NCBI GenBank assembly: GCA_050115555.1
Contig: JASFQI010000084.1
Coordinates: 1 to 16,007, forward strand
Reading direction: 5' to 3'
Length of the DNA: 16,007 bases
Source: JASFQI01 sp050115555
Lineage (GTDB): Bacteria; Desulfobacterota; DSM-4660; Desulfatiglandales; HGW-15
Below the pieces are notes generated by a model. That model saw only the letters and a program-made list of their open reading frames with translations. It did no database searches and was not told the DNA's origin. A program made the translations under genes and the position numbers. Positions 1 through 7,618 of this stretch are shown piece after piece; within the stretch, counting starts at the first letter, position 1, and each line of letters begins with the position of its first letter.

Positions 1-1
1 A

Positions 2-1528
2 GAGGGAAGCTTCGAGGGACACCCCGTCACGAAAATCGAGCCCGCAGGCCTCACCCTGCTTGCCGAGACCGCCCTTAGGGACGTGGCTCATCTCCTGAGA
101 CCCTCCCACCTTCGTCAAGTCGCCGCCATCCTGGAGGACCCCGAGGCATCGGACAATGACCGGTACGTGGCCCTGGAGATGCTCAAAAACGCGGTGATCT
201 CGGCCGAGGGCGTGTTCCCCATGTGTCAGGACACGGGTACGGCCATTGTGATCGGCAAAAAGGGCGAGCAGGTCTGGACCGGAGGGGGCGACGAAGAAGC
301 CCTGTCCCTGGGGGCGTTCAACGCTTATACGAGAAACAACCTCCGATACTCCCAGAACGTACCCCTGAGCCTGTATGAGGAGAAAAACTCGGGGTGCAAT
401 CTCCCTGCACAAATCGAAATTCAGGCAACATCGGGCCGTGCCTACACATTCCTCTTTCTTGCCAAGGGGGGCGGCTCGTCGAACAAGACCTTTCTCTTTC
501 AGGAGACCAAGGCTATCCTGCACCCCGACGCCCTGCTGGACTATCTGGTGGGCAAAATGAAGACCCTGGGAACCGCGGCCTGCCCTCCTTACCACCTCGC
601 GTTCGTGATCGGCGGAACCTCGCCCGAAGCCAACCTGAAAACCGTCAAACTGGCCACAGCGGGTTACCTGGACACACTCCCCAATGCGGGCAACGGAGGG
701 GGGGGCGCCTTCCGGGCACGCGACATGGAGCAGGCGCTCCTGGAACGGTCCCGCAATCTCGGCATCGGGGCCCAGTTCGGCGGAAAGCACTTCTGCCTGG
801 ACGCGCGCGTGATTCGTCTCCCACGGCACGGGGCCTCCTGCCCTGTGGGCATGGGGGTGAGCTGTAGCGCGGACCGCAATATTCGAGGGAAAATCACGCC
901 TGAAGGGATCTTCCTGGAGAAGCTGGAGACGGATCCGGCCCGTTTCCTGCCCGAATCCATGCCCCCGGACAGCGCATCGGTTTCCATTGATCTCGACCGC
1001 CCCATGGACGCCATCCGCGCCGAGCTGACCAAGTACCCGGTCTCCACCCGCGTTATCCTGAACGGGCCCATCGTGGTGGCCCGGGACATCGCCCATGCCA
1101 AGCTCAAGGAGCGTCTGGACCGGGGGGAAGAACTCCCGGATTACTTCCGGGACCACATCGTCTACTATGCCGGTCCCGCCAAGACACCCGCCGGATACCC
1201 CGCGGGCTCGTTCGGCCCCACCACAGCGGGCCGCATGGATCCCTACGTACCCCTTTTCCAGGCCCGCGGCGCGTCCATGGTCATGCTGGCTAAGGGCAAC
1301 CGCTCCTCTATGGTCACGGATTCGTGCAAAAAATACGGCGGATTCTACCTCGGCTCCATTGGCGGACCTGCGGCCAGGCTTGGAAAGGAGTGCATTCGGG
1401 ACGTCCAAGTCCTCGAATTCCCCGAACTGGGCATGGAGGCGATCTATCGCATCCGCGTACAGGACTTTCCCGCGTTCATTCTGGTCGATGACAAAGGGAA
1501 CGATTTCTTTGAGACCCTCCTCGGCTGA
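2..1528 (+). CDS. fumA: Class I (Fe-S) fumarate hydratase, 5'-truncated by window edge
   Basis: Reversible hydration of fumarate to L-malate in the TCA cycle, in the cytoplasm. The reading frame is open from base 2 with no start visible. By comparison with E. coli FumA (about 548 aa), roughly 30 N-terminal residues lie outside the window. A GTG at 83 is in frame, but the 27 codons before it already match the family (an FEG motif, then TLLA), so it is internal. The three cysteines expected to ligate the catalytic [4Fe-4S] cluster are present: MCQDTGTA (visible residue 75), AACPPYH (194) and VSCSADRN (288). Their spacing equals that of E. coli C105/C224/C318. The protein is a single chain with alpha and beta parts fused, ending in the family's DDKGNDFF motif. 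Such enzymes are oxygen sensitive, which fits an anaerobe. No terminator is evident after the TGA; an AT-rich spacer follows. Confidence 0.96.
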   Translation, partial: EGSFEGHPVTKIEPAGLTLLAETALRDVAHLLRPSHLRQVAAILEDPEASDNDRYVALEMLKNAVISAEGVFPMCQDTGTAIVIGKKGEQVWTGGGDEEALSLGAFNAYTRNNLRYSQNVPLSLYEEKNSGCNLPAQIEIQATSGRAYTFLFLAKGGGSSNKTFLFQETKAILHPDALLDYLVGKMKTLGTAACPPYHLAFVIGGTSPEANLKTVKLATAGYLDTLPNAGNGGGGAFRARDMEQALLERSRNLGIGAQFGGKHFCLDARVIRLPRHGASCPVGMGVSCSADRNIRGKITPEGIFLEKLETDPARFLPESMPPDSASVSIDLDRPMDAIRAELTKYPVSTRVILNGPIVVARDIAHAKLKERLDRGEELPDYFRDHIVYYAGPAKTPAGYPAGSFGPTTAGRMDPYVPLFQARGASMVMLAKGNRSSMVTDSCKKYGGFYLGSIGGPAARLGKECIRDVQVLEFPELGMEAIYRIRVQDFPAFILVDDKGNDFFETLLG

Positions 1529-1793
1529 TTACCGGTAAAATATCATAAAAAAAGATAATGAAATCATATTGATGATTAAGATAGTTCAAGTAATTTATGA
1601 TAGTTATCATGTGCAGAATTTCTGGTACGGAGGGGTTGCATTTTTAAACCGAAATAGAATATTCCTAGGGCTCATCCTCGTTGTTGGTCGCGATCCAAAA
1701 CGACAACCAAATCTGACAAGCGGATGCAACGGTTGCTCGTTCTTTGCGCAAGGCGTTCAAACCCTGGACCCATAAGAACATGAGGAAAGGATC
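1529..1793. promoter_or_regulatory. AT-rich intergenic island with three perfect inverted repeats
   Basis: This 265-bp spacer is strikingly AT-rich from about 1532 to 1665 compared with the GC-rich genes on both sides. It holds perfect small dyads: AATCAT-N4-ATGATT (1562-1577), ATGATA-GT-TATCAT (1597-1610) and GCAAC-G-GTTGC (1726-1736). It also holds an imperfect TTGG...CCAA dyad near 1686-1700. GATAATGA followed by AATCAT (1554-1567) recalls half-sites of Fur boxes, but the spacing does not match the canonical 19-mer. It most likely holds the promoter and operator of the flavoenzyme at 1794. I could not find one clearly best -35/-10 pair. A frame open at 1569-1775 has no ribosome site and an implausible product, so I do not call it a gene. 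Confidence 0.45.
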
Positions 1794-3716
1794 ATGCTGG
1801 AACATCTGTTCACTCCCTTTCAAATCAAGAACCTGACGCTCAGCAACCGCATTGTCATGCCCGGGCTGGCGTCGTTTCTCATCGAAGCGGACGGGTCCAT
1901 TACCGATAAGACCGTGGAGCACTATCGCCGACGGGCCGCCGGGGGGCCGGCCATGGTCATTGTTGAGGCATGCGCGGTTTCACCGGAGGGCATTGTATCT
2001 CCCCACCAGGCACGCATCTACGATGATCGTTTCGTGGAGGGACTCTCGAGGATCGCTCAAAGCATGAGGGCCGAAGGGTGCATCCCTGCGGTCCAGATCC
2101 ACCACGGCGGCCGCCAGACCTCGCCCCGGGTCATCGGGCAAAGACCCGTGGCCCCCTCCAACCTCCCCTGCCCCACGATTCGAGGAGAGGTGGAGCCGTT
2201 GAGCGTGGAGGGAATCCGCGATATCGTCCGCAAATTCGGGGACGCAGCCGTCCGTGCCCTGGATGCGGGGTTCGAGCTCATCGAAATCCACGGAGCCCAT
2301 GGCTATATCATCAACCAGTTCCTGTCCCCCTTTTCCAACATTCGCGAGGATGAGTACGGAGGGGACCCGGAAAGGCGCATGCGCTTCGCCCTGGAGATCA
2401 TGGATGAGGTGAAACGGCGTGTCGGGAACGCCGTGCCGATCTCGTTCAAAATCAGCGCCCAGGAGTACGTGGAAGGCGGGCTTACTGTGGCGGAAAGCAT
2501 TCCCATTCTGGAGACCCTGGTGGAACACGGCATGGATATCGTTCAGGTCTCTGCGGGAAACGACGCCACGCCGGAGTGGATCAGCCAGCCCATGTTCATG
2601 AAGCAGGCCTGCCTGGCGGAATCCGCAGCCGCCATTCGCAAGGCGCTCAAGGTCCCGGTGATGGCTGTGGGCCGCATCAACAGCCCTGAGATCGCCGAAC
2701 AGATCATCGCAGAGGGCATGGCCGACCTGGTGTGCATCGGTCGCGGCCTGCTTGCAGACCCCAATATGCCGAACAAGGCGCGAGAAGGACGCCTGGACGA
2801 GATCCGCACCTGTATTGCGTGCAACACCTGCATGGAGTCCATTTTTCGAAAGGGTCGGGTGGAGTGCCTCGTCAACCCCACCTTGGGACGCGAACAGGAA
2901 ATGGTCCTTTCCCCGGCGAAATCCGTGAAAAAGGTCATGGTGGTCGGGGGCGGCCCGGGCGGACTGGACGTGGCGTGGGTAGCCGCAAAACGGGGACACG
3001 AGGTACACCTCTACGAGAAGCAGGACACGCTCGGCGGACAGCTTCTTTTGGGCAGTGTGAGCAGCTATAAAAAGGAGTTACTCACGCTGATCGAGTACCA
3101 GAAAAAGCAGGGGCAGAAGTACGGGGTGCACTACCATCTGGGCTCAGTGGTCACAGCGGATACCGTGGCCGAGGTCCGGCCCGATGTGGTCGTGCTGGCC
3201 ACCGGATCGGTACCCAACCCACCCCCTGTCCCGGGCATCAATCTCCCGATCGTGCATTCCCTGCCCCAGGTCTTTCAGGACGGCCGTCCTCCAGCCGTTC
3301 TAAAATCCGTGGTCATCGGAGGCGGTGCCACGGGGTGTGAAGTGAGCCTTCACCTTGCCGAGGCCGGATGCCCGGTCACTCTTGTAGAAAAGATGCGAAG
3401 GATCGGTCCTCAGATCGAGACCGTCACCCGTAAGATGATTCTTGGGGCGCTCCAGAAGCGGAACGTGACCGTCATGACCGGCACGGAGCTGGTGCGTATT
3501 GAGCCTCAAGGGGTCGTTGTCCGAAGCCGTGACACGGGGGAACACCTGATCGAGGCCGATCAGGTGATCATTGTCACTGGAATGCGCCCGGACAACACGC
3601 TCTATAACGAGTTGATGAAACTGGGGATTTCGGTGTACCAGATCGGGGATTGCCTGGAACCCCGCAGTGCCAAGGCGGCGATCTACGAGGGATCGATGAT
3701 TGGACGTAAGATATAG
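1794..3716 (+). CDS. Fe-S flavoenzyme, 2,4-dienoyl-CoA reductase / 2-enoate reductase family
   Basis: NAD(P)H-dependent reductase of activated C=C bonds: an FMN TIM barrel fused through a 4Fe-4S linker to an FAD/NAD(P) module. Residues 1-330 are the old-yellow-enzyme barrel, with HGAHGYIINQF at 166-176. The cluster cysteines are C340, C343, C346 and C358. The CxxCxxC spacing is that of trimethylamine dehydrogenase and enoate reductases, not the CxxCx3C of E. coli FadH. Dinucleotide folds follow at GGGPGG (385-390) and GGGATG (509-514). Length is 640 aa versus about 670 for FadH. FadH's Tyr166 has an equivalent (Y171), but the region of its catalytic His252 reads SAGNDATPEW here, with no His. 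The substrate is therefore uncertain: dienoyl-CoA, enoate, or a bile-acid or aromatic type. The start has AGGAAAGG just upstream (1783-1790). The gene converges on the RmlD-like gene with 6 bp between stops. Confidence 0.88.
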   Translation: MLEHLFTPFQIKNLTLSNRIVMPGLASFLIEADGSITDKTVEHYRRRAAGGPAMVIVEACAVSPEGIVSPHQARIYDDRFVEGLSRIAQSMRAEGCIPAVQIHHGGRQTSPRVIGQRPVAPSNLPCPTIRGEVEPLSVEGIRDIVRKFGDAAVRALDAGFELIEIHGAHGYIINQFLSPFSNIREDEYGGDPERRMRFALEIMDEVKRRVGNAVPISFKISAQEYVEGGLTVAESIPILETLVEHGMDIVQVSAGNDATPEWISQPMFMKQACLAESAAAIRKALKVPVMAVGRINSPEIAEQIIAEGMADLVCIGRGLLADPNMPNKAREGRLDEIRTCIACNTCMESIFRKGRVECLVNPTLGREQEMVLSPAKSVKKVMVVGGGPGGLDVAWVAAKRGHEVHLYEKQDTLGGQLLLGSVSSYKKELLTLIEYQKKQGQKYGVHYHLGSVVTADTVAEVRPDVVVLATGSVPNPPPVPGINLPIVHSLPQVFQDGRPPAVLKSVVIGGGATGCEVSLHLAEAGCPVTLVEKMRRIGPQIETVTRKMILGALQKRNVTVMTGTELVRIEPQGVVVRSRDTGEHLIEADQVIIVTGMRPDNTLYNELMKLGISVYQIGDCLEPRSAKAAIYEGSMIGRKI

Positions 3717-3722
3717 AGTCCT

Positions 3723-4613
3723 CTACCTTTTCCTTTTCTTGGCTTCCTTTACGAGATCTCCTCCGTAGCGGTCGAGAAAAAGCTCCAGGTCCTTCTCCCA
3801 ATCCTGCATCATGTGGATCCCCTGCTTCTTGAGAAGGCGGTTCTCCAGAATTCCGTTCATCGGCCATTTCATCCCCTTCATCGGGCGGCTCCGAATGGGC
3901 TCCAGATTGGCCTTGATGTTCAGCTTTTCGAGGACGAATTGTGCGAACTCCAGACGGTTGCAGTAGCCTTCGGCCGTGGCGTGATACGTGCCGTGTGAAT
4001 CTTCCCGAATGAGCTCCCGAACCTGATAGGCCAGCCGATAGGTCCATGTGGGAGAACCGAACTGGTCCTCTTCCAGTCGAATGGTCTGCTTCTTCTTTCC
4101 CCCTTTTACAGCCCTGGCCACGAGCTCCTTGACAAAGTTTTTTCCCTGAAGGCCATAAAGCCAGCCGGTGCGCACAATGGCATACTGAGGGGCATTTTCG
4201 CGTACTGCGGTTTCGCTGTACACCTTGCTCTTTCCGTAATCGGATATGGGATCTACGGTATCATCTTCGAAGTAGGGTTGCGGAATGCTCTTTTCACCAC
4301 TGTACACGCAGTAGCTCGAAAAATGGATAAGCTTGGAATCGAACCGAGCACAGCCCTGGGCCAGATTTCTCGGCCCTTCCACATTGACCTTTCGAACAGT
4401 GAACTCGTCCTGCTCAACGGCCATTCGCTCCGTAAACCCGGCGCAGTTGATCACCACGTCCGGTGCAATCTGCTGCATGGCCTCAATCACCTTGTCCCAG
4501 CTCACGATATCGAGCGTCTTCCGATCCGGCGCCACCACCTCATAATCGCGTTCCATGATCGCCCTGCAATCACTGCCTAGCATTCCGCTGCTTCCGAAAA
4601 TTAGGATCCTCAT
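3723..4613 (-). CDS. RmlD-like NAD(P)-dependent sugar reductase (extended SDR)
   Basis: Member of the dTDP-4-dehydrorhamnose reductase (RmlD/RfbD) branch of extended short-chain dehydrogenases, 296 aa, cytoplasmic. Visible marks are the N-terminal Rossmann motif GSSGMLG (7-13), a VINCAGFT strand (54-61), SSYCVY (99-104) where RmlD has STDYVF, and catalytic Y126-x3-K130 in DYGKSK. The C-terminal half carries GTYHATAEGYCNRLEF, a typical substrate-side motif. No rml or other polysaccharide genes lie next to it, so a role in dTDP-rhamnose synthesis is not shown by context; RmlD-like proteins can be stand-alone with unknown nucleotide-sugar substrates. The ATG at 4613 is preceded by GAGGAG (plus-strand 4625-4630) about 11 nt away. 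The lysine-rich tail ends in KKRKR. Stop codons of this gene and the upstream flavoenzyme both lie in the 12-bp palindrome 3714-3725. Confidence 0.85.
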   Translation of the reverse strand: MRILIFGSSGMLGSDCRAIMERDYEVVAPDRKTLDIVSWDKVIEAMQQIAPDVVINCAGFTERMAVEQDEFTVRKVNVEGPRNLAQGCARFDSKLIHFSSYCVYSGEKSIPQPYFEDDTVDPISDYGKSKVYSETAVRENAPQYAIVRTGWLYGLQGKNFVKELVARAVKGGKKKQTIRLEEDQFGSPTWTYRLAYQVRELIREDSHGTYHATAEGYCNRLEFAQFVLEKLNIKANLEPIRSRPMKGMKWPMNGILENRLLKKQGIHMMQDWEKDLELFLDRYGGDLVKEAKKRKR

Positions 4614-4965
4614 CTCCGCCCAGTCTCCTCAATGGTTTGAACGGTCAAACGAAACACACCGCTTGAATTTATTTCCACATTTTTACCAGCGTGACACGGG
4701 GTGTATCGGAATTGACCCCAAACTTATAATATACCCTTTAATCCTTCATTGCGCAATATTTGAAACAACGGTTTCTTTCCGTTTTTCAAGACTCATGAAG
4801 AGTTAGCTGAGGAAAGGAAGGTCTCGGCAAGGCTCGCTTCCGGGTTGCTCGGGATTCAAGCGTCGTGATACGATATGTCCTCCTGCTTCGGGAAATTCAG
4901 CCCGTTCATCCATGCCGGACAGGAAACGACATGAATCGCCACTGCAACGCATTGAGGAAAACGCC
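4614..4965. other. Divergent intergenic region between RmlD-like and TRAP genes
   Basis: This 352-bp spacer separates two divergently transcribed units and must hold both promoters. Its left half (4660-4800) is AT-rich. A perfect GAAAC-AACG-GTTTC dyad lies at 4762-4775. On the plus strand a weak sigma70-like pair TTGCTC (4845-4850)-N18-TACGAT (4869-4874) lies about 90 bp before the TatT start; I give it low weight. An ATG at 4912 is in frame with TatT but has no ribosome site and would add 18 non-conserved residues before the signal peptide. No convincing gene was seen. Confidence 0.5.
4728..4756 (-). promoter_or_regulatory. Putative sigma70 promoter for RmlD-like gene
   Basis: Read on the minus strand: TTGCGC (4751-4756), a 17-bp spacer, then TATATT (4728-4733). 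The -10 matches 5 of 6 consensus bases and the -35 matches 3 of 6, within an AT-rich stretch. It would give a leader of roughly 110 nt before the ATG at 4613. Found by eye only. Confidence 0.3.
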
Positions 4966-5850
4966 ATGATTCACCGAATCCTGCCTACCATGTTCCGCCC
5001 GGCGGTTCTTCTCCTCCTGGTCCCCTTGTTCCTTGCCGGATGCATGCGTCTGGGAGTGCGTAGCGTCTCCACCATGATCCCTGAGTGGCGCACGGCCCTG
5101 TTCGAAGAATGCGACCCCGTGCTTGCGCGCGAGGCACTCCCGGCCAACCTCAAGATGATGGAAGGGATCCTGCGCGTGGACCCGGGAAACCGGCGCGTCC
5201 TGGTGGCCCTCTCCATGGGGTTCACCGGCTACAGCATGATGTTCCTGGAAGACGAGGCGCCGGAGAGGGCGTCCGCCCTGCTTCTACGGGCACGGGATTA
5301 CGGCCTTCGCGCACTGGAGGATCGCGGTACAGGCATTGAAGAGGCCGCCTTGCGCCCCGAGCGGCTTTCTCCCCTCCTGGAAAGCCTGGGACCCGAGGAC
5401 CTGGAACCCCTTTTCTGGTCGGCCCTTGCATGGAGCAGCTGGATTCGCCTCAACCTCGACGACCCCGGAGCCGTGGCGCGGCTCAACGCGGCTCAGGCCT
5501 GCATCGAGCGCGCCATCGCGCTGAATGGAGACTACTTCTTCGGCCTCCCCCATGTGGCCATGGGCACAGTCCTTGCGGCCCGTCCCCCTTTACTGGGAGG
5601 GGATCCCGAGGAGGCGAAAGCCTGCTTTGAACGCGCCATAGCCCTTCACCAGGGACATTTTCTTCTGGCCAAGCTTTACCTTGCGCGTTACTATGCGGTC
5701 CGTGTGCAAGACCGGCGCCTCTTTATAGACCTTCTAGACGAGATCGAGAATACCGACCCCCTGATAATGAAGCAGGCCTGCCTGTTCAATGCCGTGGCCC
5801 GCGTGCAGGCGAAGCACCTGCGCAAACAAGTCGACACCCTGTTTTTCTAG
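4966..5850 (+). CDS. tatT: TRAP transporter-associated TPR lipoprotein (TatT family)
   Basis: Periplasmic, lipid-anchored partner of a TRAP transporter, 294 aa. TatT proteins (archetype Treponema pallidum Tp0956) form TPR-type helical repeats and associate with the solute-binding protein; such systems are called TPATs. A signal peptide with hydrophobic core (12-24) ends in lipobox LAGC, with C26 as lipidation site. Family signatures I recognise are GFTGYSMMFLEDEAPERA (85-102), LRARDYGLRALE (107-118), the repeat-like FERAIAL (221-227) with GG-DPEEAKAC before it, and ARYYAVRVQDRRLF (240-253). The start at 4966 is chosen because GAGGAA (4954-4959) sits 6 nt upstream and because it places the signal peptide at the N-terminus; the in-frame ATG at 4912 lacks a ribosome site. 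It is first in a four-gene TRAP operon, 64 bp before the binding-protein start. Confidence 0.9.
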   Translation: MIHRILPTMFRPAVLLLLVPLFLAGCMRLGVRSVSTMIPEWRTALFEECDPVLAREALPANLKMMEGILRVDPGNRRVLVALSMGFTGYSMMFLEDEAPERASALLLRARDYGLRALEDRGTGIEEAALRPERLSPLLESLGPEDLEPLFWSALAWSSWIRLNLDDPGAVARLNAAQACIERAIALNGDYFFGLPHVAMGTVLAARPPLLGGDPEEAKACFERAIALHQGHFLLAKLYLARYYAVRVQDRRLFIDLLDEIENTDPLIMKQACLFNAVARVQAKHLRKQVDTLFF

Positions 5851-5903
5851 CCCGAAGCCGTCCCGTTGAATGACCAAAACAGAGGACCCGGGCCGGCCGA
5901 AAC

Positions 5904-5910
5904 AGGAGGA
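5904..5910 (+). promoter_or_regulatory. Strong Shine-Dalgarno that favours a TTG start for the binding protein
   Basis: AGGAGGA lies 4-5 nt before an in-frame TTG (5915). The alternative in-frame ATG at 5870 has no ribosome site and would put a charged 15-residue extension ahead of the signal peptide. An ATG at 5910 is out of frame. Confidence 0.6.
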
Positions 5911-5914
5911 TGCC

Positions 5915-6943
5915 TTGCGACCCAGAAACCGTTCGTTCGCGTGTTTTCTTCTTGTCCTGCTCACCGCGCTTTTTGTCTCGCTTCAGGGCGCAGCGTCCTT
6001 CGCTGCCGACAAGCCCGAGTTCCTGATCAAGTTCGCCGCACTGGCTCCCGAGGGATCCACCTGGATCAAGACCATGCGTGCACTGGACGCCACCCTGCGC
6101 GAGAAGAGCGGTGGGCGGCTCGGCCTTCTGATCTACGCCGGCGGCATCGCCGGAGACGAGCTCGACGTGCTGCGGAAAATGAGAATCGGCCAGATCCACT
6201 GCGCCGGGTTCGGTGGCCTCGGCCTCACCCAGATCCTGCCCGAGGTCCGTATCCTGGACCTTCCCTTCCTCTTTCGAAACGAAGAAGAAACCGACCGCGT
6301 ACACGAAGCGCTTCGGGATCATTTTACACAGGGCTTTGAAGGGCGCGGCTTCGAGTTCCTGGGATGGACCGAGGCCGGCAACGTGCACCTCTTCTCCAAG
6401 AAACCGATCCGGACCCTGGAGGATCTCGCGGGTTGCAAGGTCTGGACGTGGTCCGGAGACCCCATCGCCCACAAGACCTTCGAGGCCATGGGCGTCCATC
6501 CGATCCCCCTTGCGGCAACGGACGTAACCACCTCCCTCAGCACCGGCATGATCGATACCGTGTACGGTCCCCCCCTGGTGGCGCTCGCCCTTCAATGGCA
6601 CGCCTACACAAGTGCCATGACATCGCTCCCCCTGGCCCATTCCACGGTGGCCGTGCTCCTCACGAAGCGATTTTTCAAGAAGCTCCCGGACGATCTTGCA
6701 GGCATGGTCAGGAACGAGTTCCAGCACGCCATGGGGCAACTGACATCCGAGCTACGAAAACAGACGCGCGAAGAAATACAGGTGCTGGAGGAGAGCGGAA
6801 TTCAAATCGTCCCCATGCCCGAGGGAGAGGCATTGAACGCCTTCTATCGCATCCATGAACAGGTCGCCCGGGAGCTTACCGGAGATCTCTACCCCGAGAC
6901 ACTCCTGGAGCAGGTGTACGGCATCCTTCAACGCCGCCCCTGA
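5915..6943 (+). CDS. TRAP transporter solute-binding protein, DctP/TatP type
   Basis: Periplasmic binding protein that delivers ligand to the TRAP permease. It is 342 aa from the TTG start (357 aa if ATG 5870 is used). It has an Arg-rich n-region, a hydrophobic core and a probable cleavage after ASFAA, just before DKPEF. DctP-family landmarks are FAALAPEGSTW, the RIGQIHCAGFGGLG loop, LDLPFLFRNEEE, and the ligand-binding strand followed by FEAMGVHPIPLAATDV. In most DctP proteins the strand reads K-(I/V)-R and the Arg clamps a carboxylate; here it reads CKVWTW, with Trp177 (TTG numbering) in place of Arg. That argues against a simple C4-dicarboxylate ligand and fits the TatT-linked subgroup, whose T. 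pallidum member has a hydrophobic cleft. A 153-bp spacer with GC-rich short dyads follows before the small permease gene. Confidence 0.9.
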   Translation: MRPRNRSFACFLLVLLTALFVSLQGAASFAADKPEFLIKFAALAPEGSTWIKTMRALDATLREKSGGRLGLLIYAGGIAGDELDVLRKMRIGQIHCAGFGGLGLTQILPEVRILDLPFLFRNEEETDRVHEALRDHFTQGFEGRGFEFLGWTEAGNVHLFSKKPIRTLEDLAGCKVWTWSGDPIAHKTFEAMGVHPIPLAATDVTTSLSTGMIDTVYGPPLVALALQWHAYTSAMTSLPLAHSTVAVLLTKRFFKKLPDDLAGMVRNEFQHAMGQLTSELRKQTREEIQVLEESGIQIVPMPEGEALNAFYRIHEQVARELTGDLYPETLLEQVYGILQRRP

Positions 6944-7096
6944 AAATGCTTCGCTCGCGCATTCATCACCCGCGTGCGTTGGGACTGCGGGGAGATTCTA
7001 TGCGCACCACGCGTATGTTTCCGACCCCACCCCGTGGGAGGAGAGGAAATTTGAGCGGGGAACCCTCCCCTATTCACCCGACCTCGGAGGGCGCGA

Positions 7097-7618
7097 ATGC
7101 AGCTTCTTCGTTCCATTGACCGATGCATTGCACGGTGGGAGGGAAGGCTCATCGTGGTATTCCTTGCCCTGATGATCCTCCTGTCCTTCCTTCAGGTCCT
7201 CCTGCGCACCCTGGCCACCCACGCCGGGATTGCCTGGGCCGATACCCTCCTGGGGCATACGTCCTGGACCGACATCTTCGTTCGGGTTCTGATGCTCTGG
7301 CTCGCGTTCCTGGGGGCCTCCCTTCTGACCCGGGAGGACGGCCACATACGCATCGATGCCGTGGCCACCGTGCTTCCGGAGCGACTGAAGCCGTTTCGCG
7401 AGGCGATCCTCTCCCTCGCGGCAGCAGTGATATCCGGCATCCTGTGCGTGGCATCCGTCCGGGTCGTCCTCATGGAAATGGAGTTCGGAGGGGATCTCTT
7501 CCTCGGGGTTCCCACCTGGATCGGACAGGGGATTCTGCCCGCAGGGTTCCTCATGATCACGTTTCGATTCCTGATCCGTAGCCTGGAGCAGGCGCTGAGG
7601 AGGGACCGGACCTCGTGA
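7097..7618 (+). CDS. dctQ: TRAP transporter small permease, DctQ type
   Basis: Small membrane subunit of the TRAP transporter, 173 aa, with four predicted transmembrane helices at about 18-38, 60-78, 103-125 and 142-162. The family motif GHIRIDAV (82-89) follows helix 2. It joins the large permease to form the Na+-coupled inner-membrane carrier. The start ATG at 7097 has GGAGG about 6 nt upstream (7086-7090). The stop codon overlaps the next gene's GTG start (GTGA), showing translational coupling. Confidence 0.9.
   Translation: MQLLRSIDRCIARWEGRLIVVFLALMILLSFLQVLLRTLATHAGIAWADTLLGHTSWTDIFVRVLMLWLAFLGASLLTREDGHIRIDAVATVLPERLKPFREAILSLAAAVISGILCVASVRVVLMEMEFGGDLFLGVPTWIGQGILPAGFLMITFRFLIRSLEQALRRDRTS

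Noticed and set aside
1554..1572. Fur box candidate
   Set aside because: Half-sites GATAATGA and AATCAT are present, but the central spacing and the third hexamer do not match the canonical 19-bp box well enough to call.
1569..1775. 68-codon plus-strand frame in the AT-rich island
   Set aside because: No ribosome site, spans the palindromic regulatory sequence, and the product changes character abruptly halfway.
1980..3008. 342-codon minus-strand open frame inside the flavoenzyme gene
   Set aside because: Antisense shadow; His/Asp/Arg-rich with no recognisable domain.
5786..6739. 317-codon minus-strand open frame opposite the binding-protein gene
   Set aside because: Antisense to a DctP-type gene with signal peptide and family motifs; no independent support.
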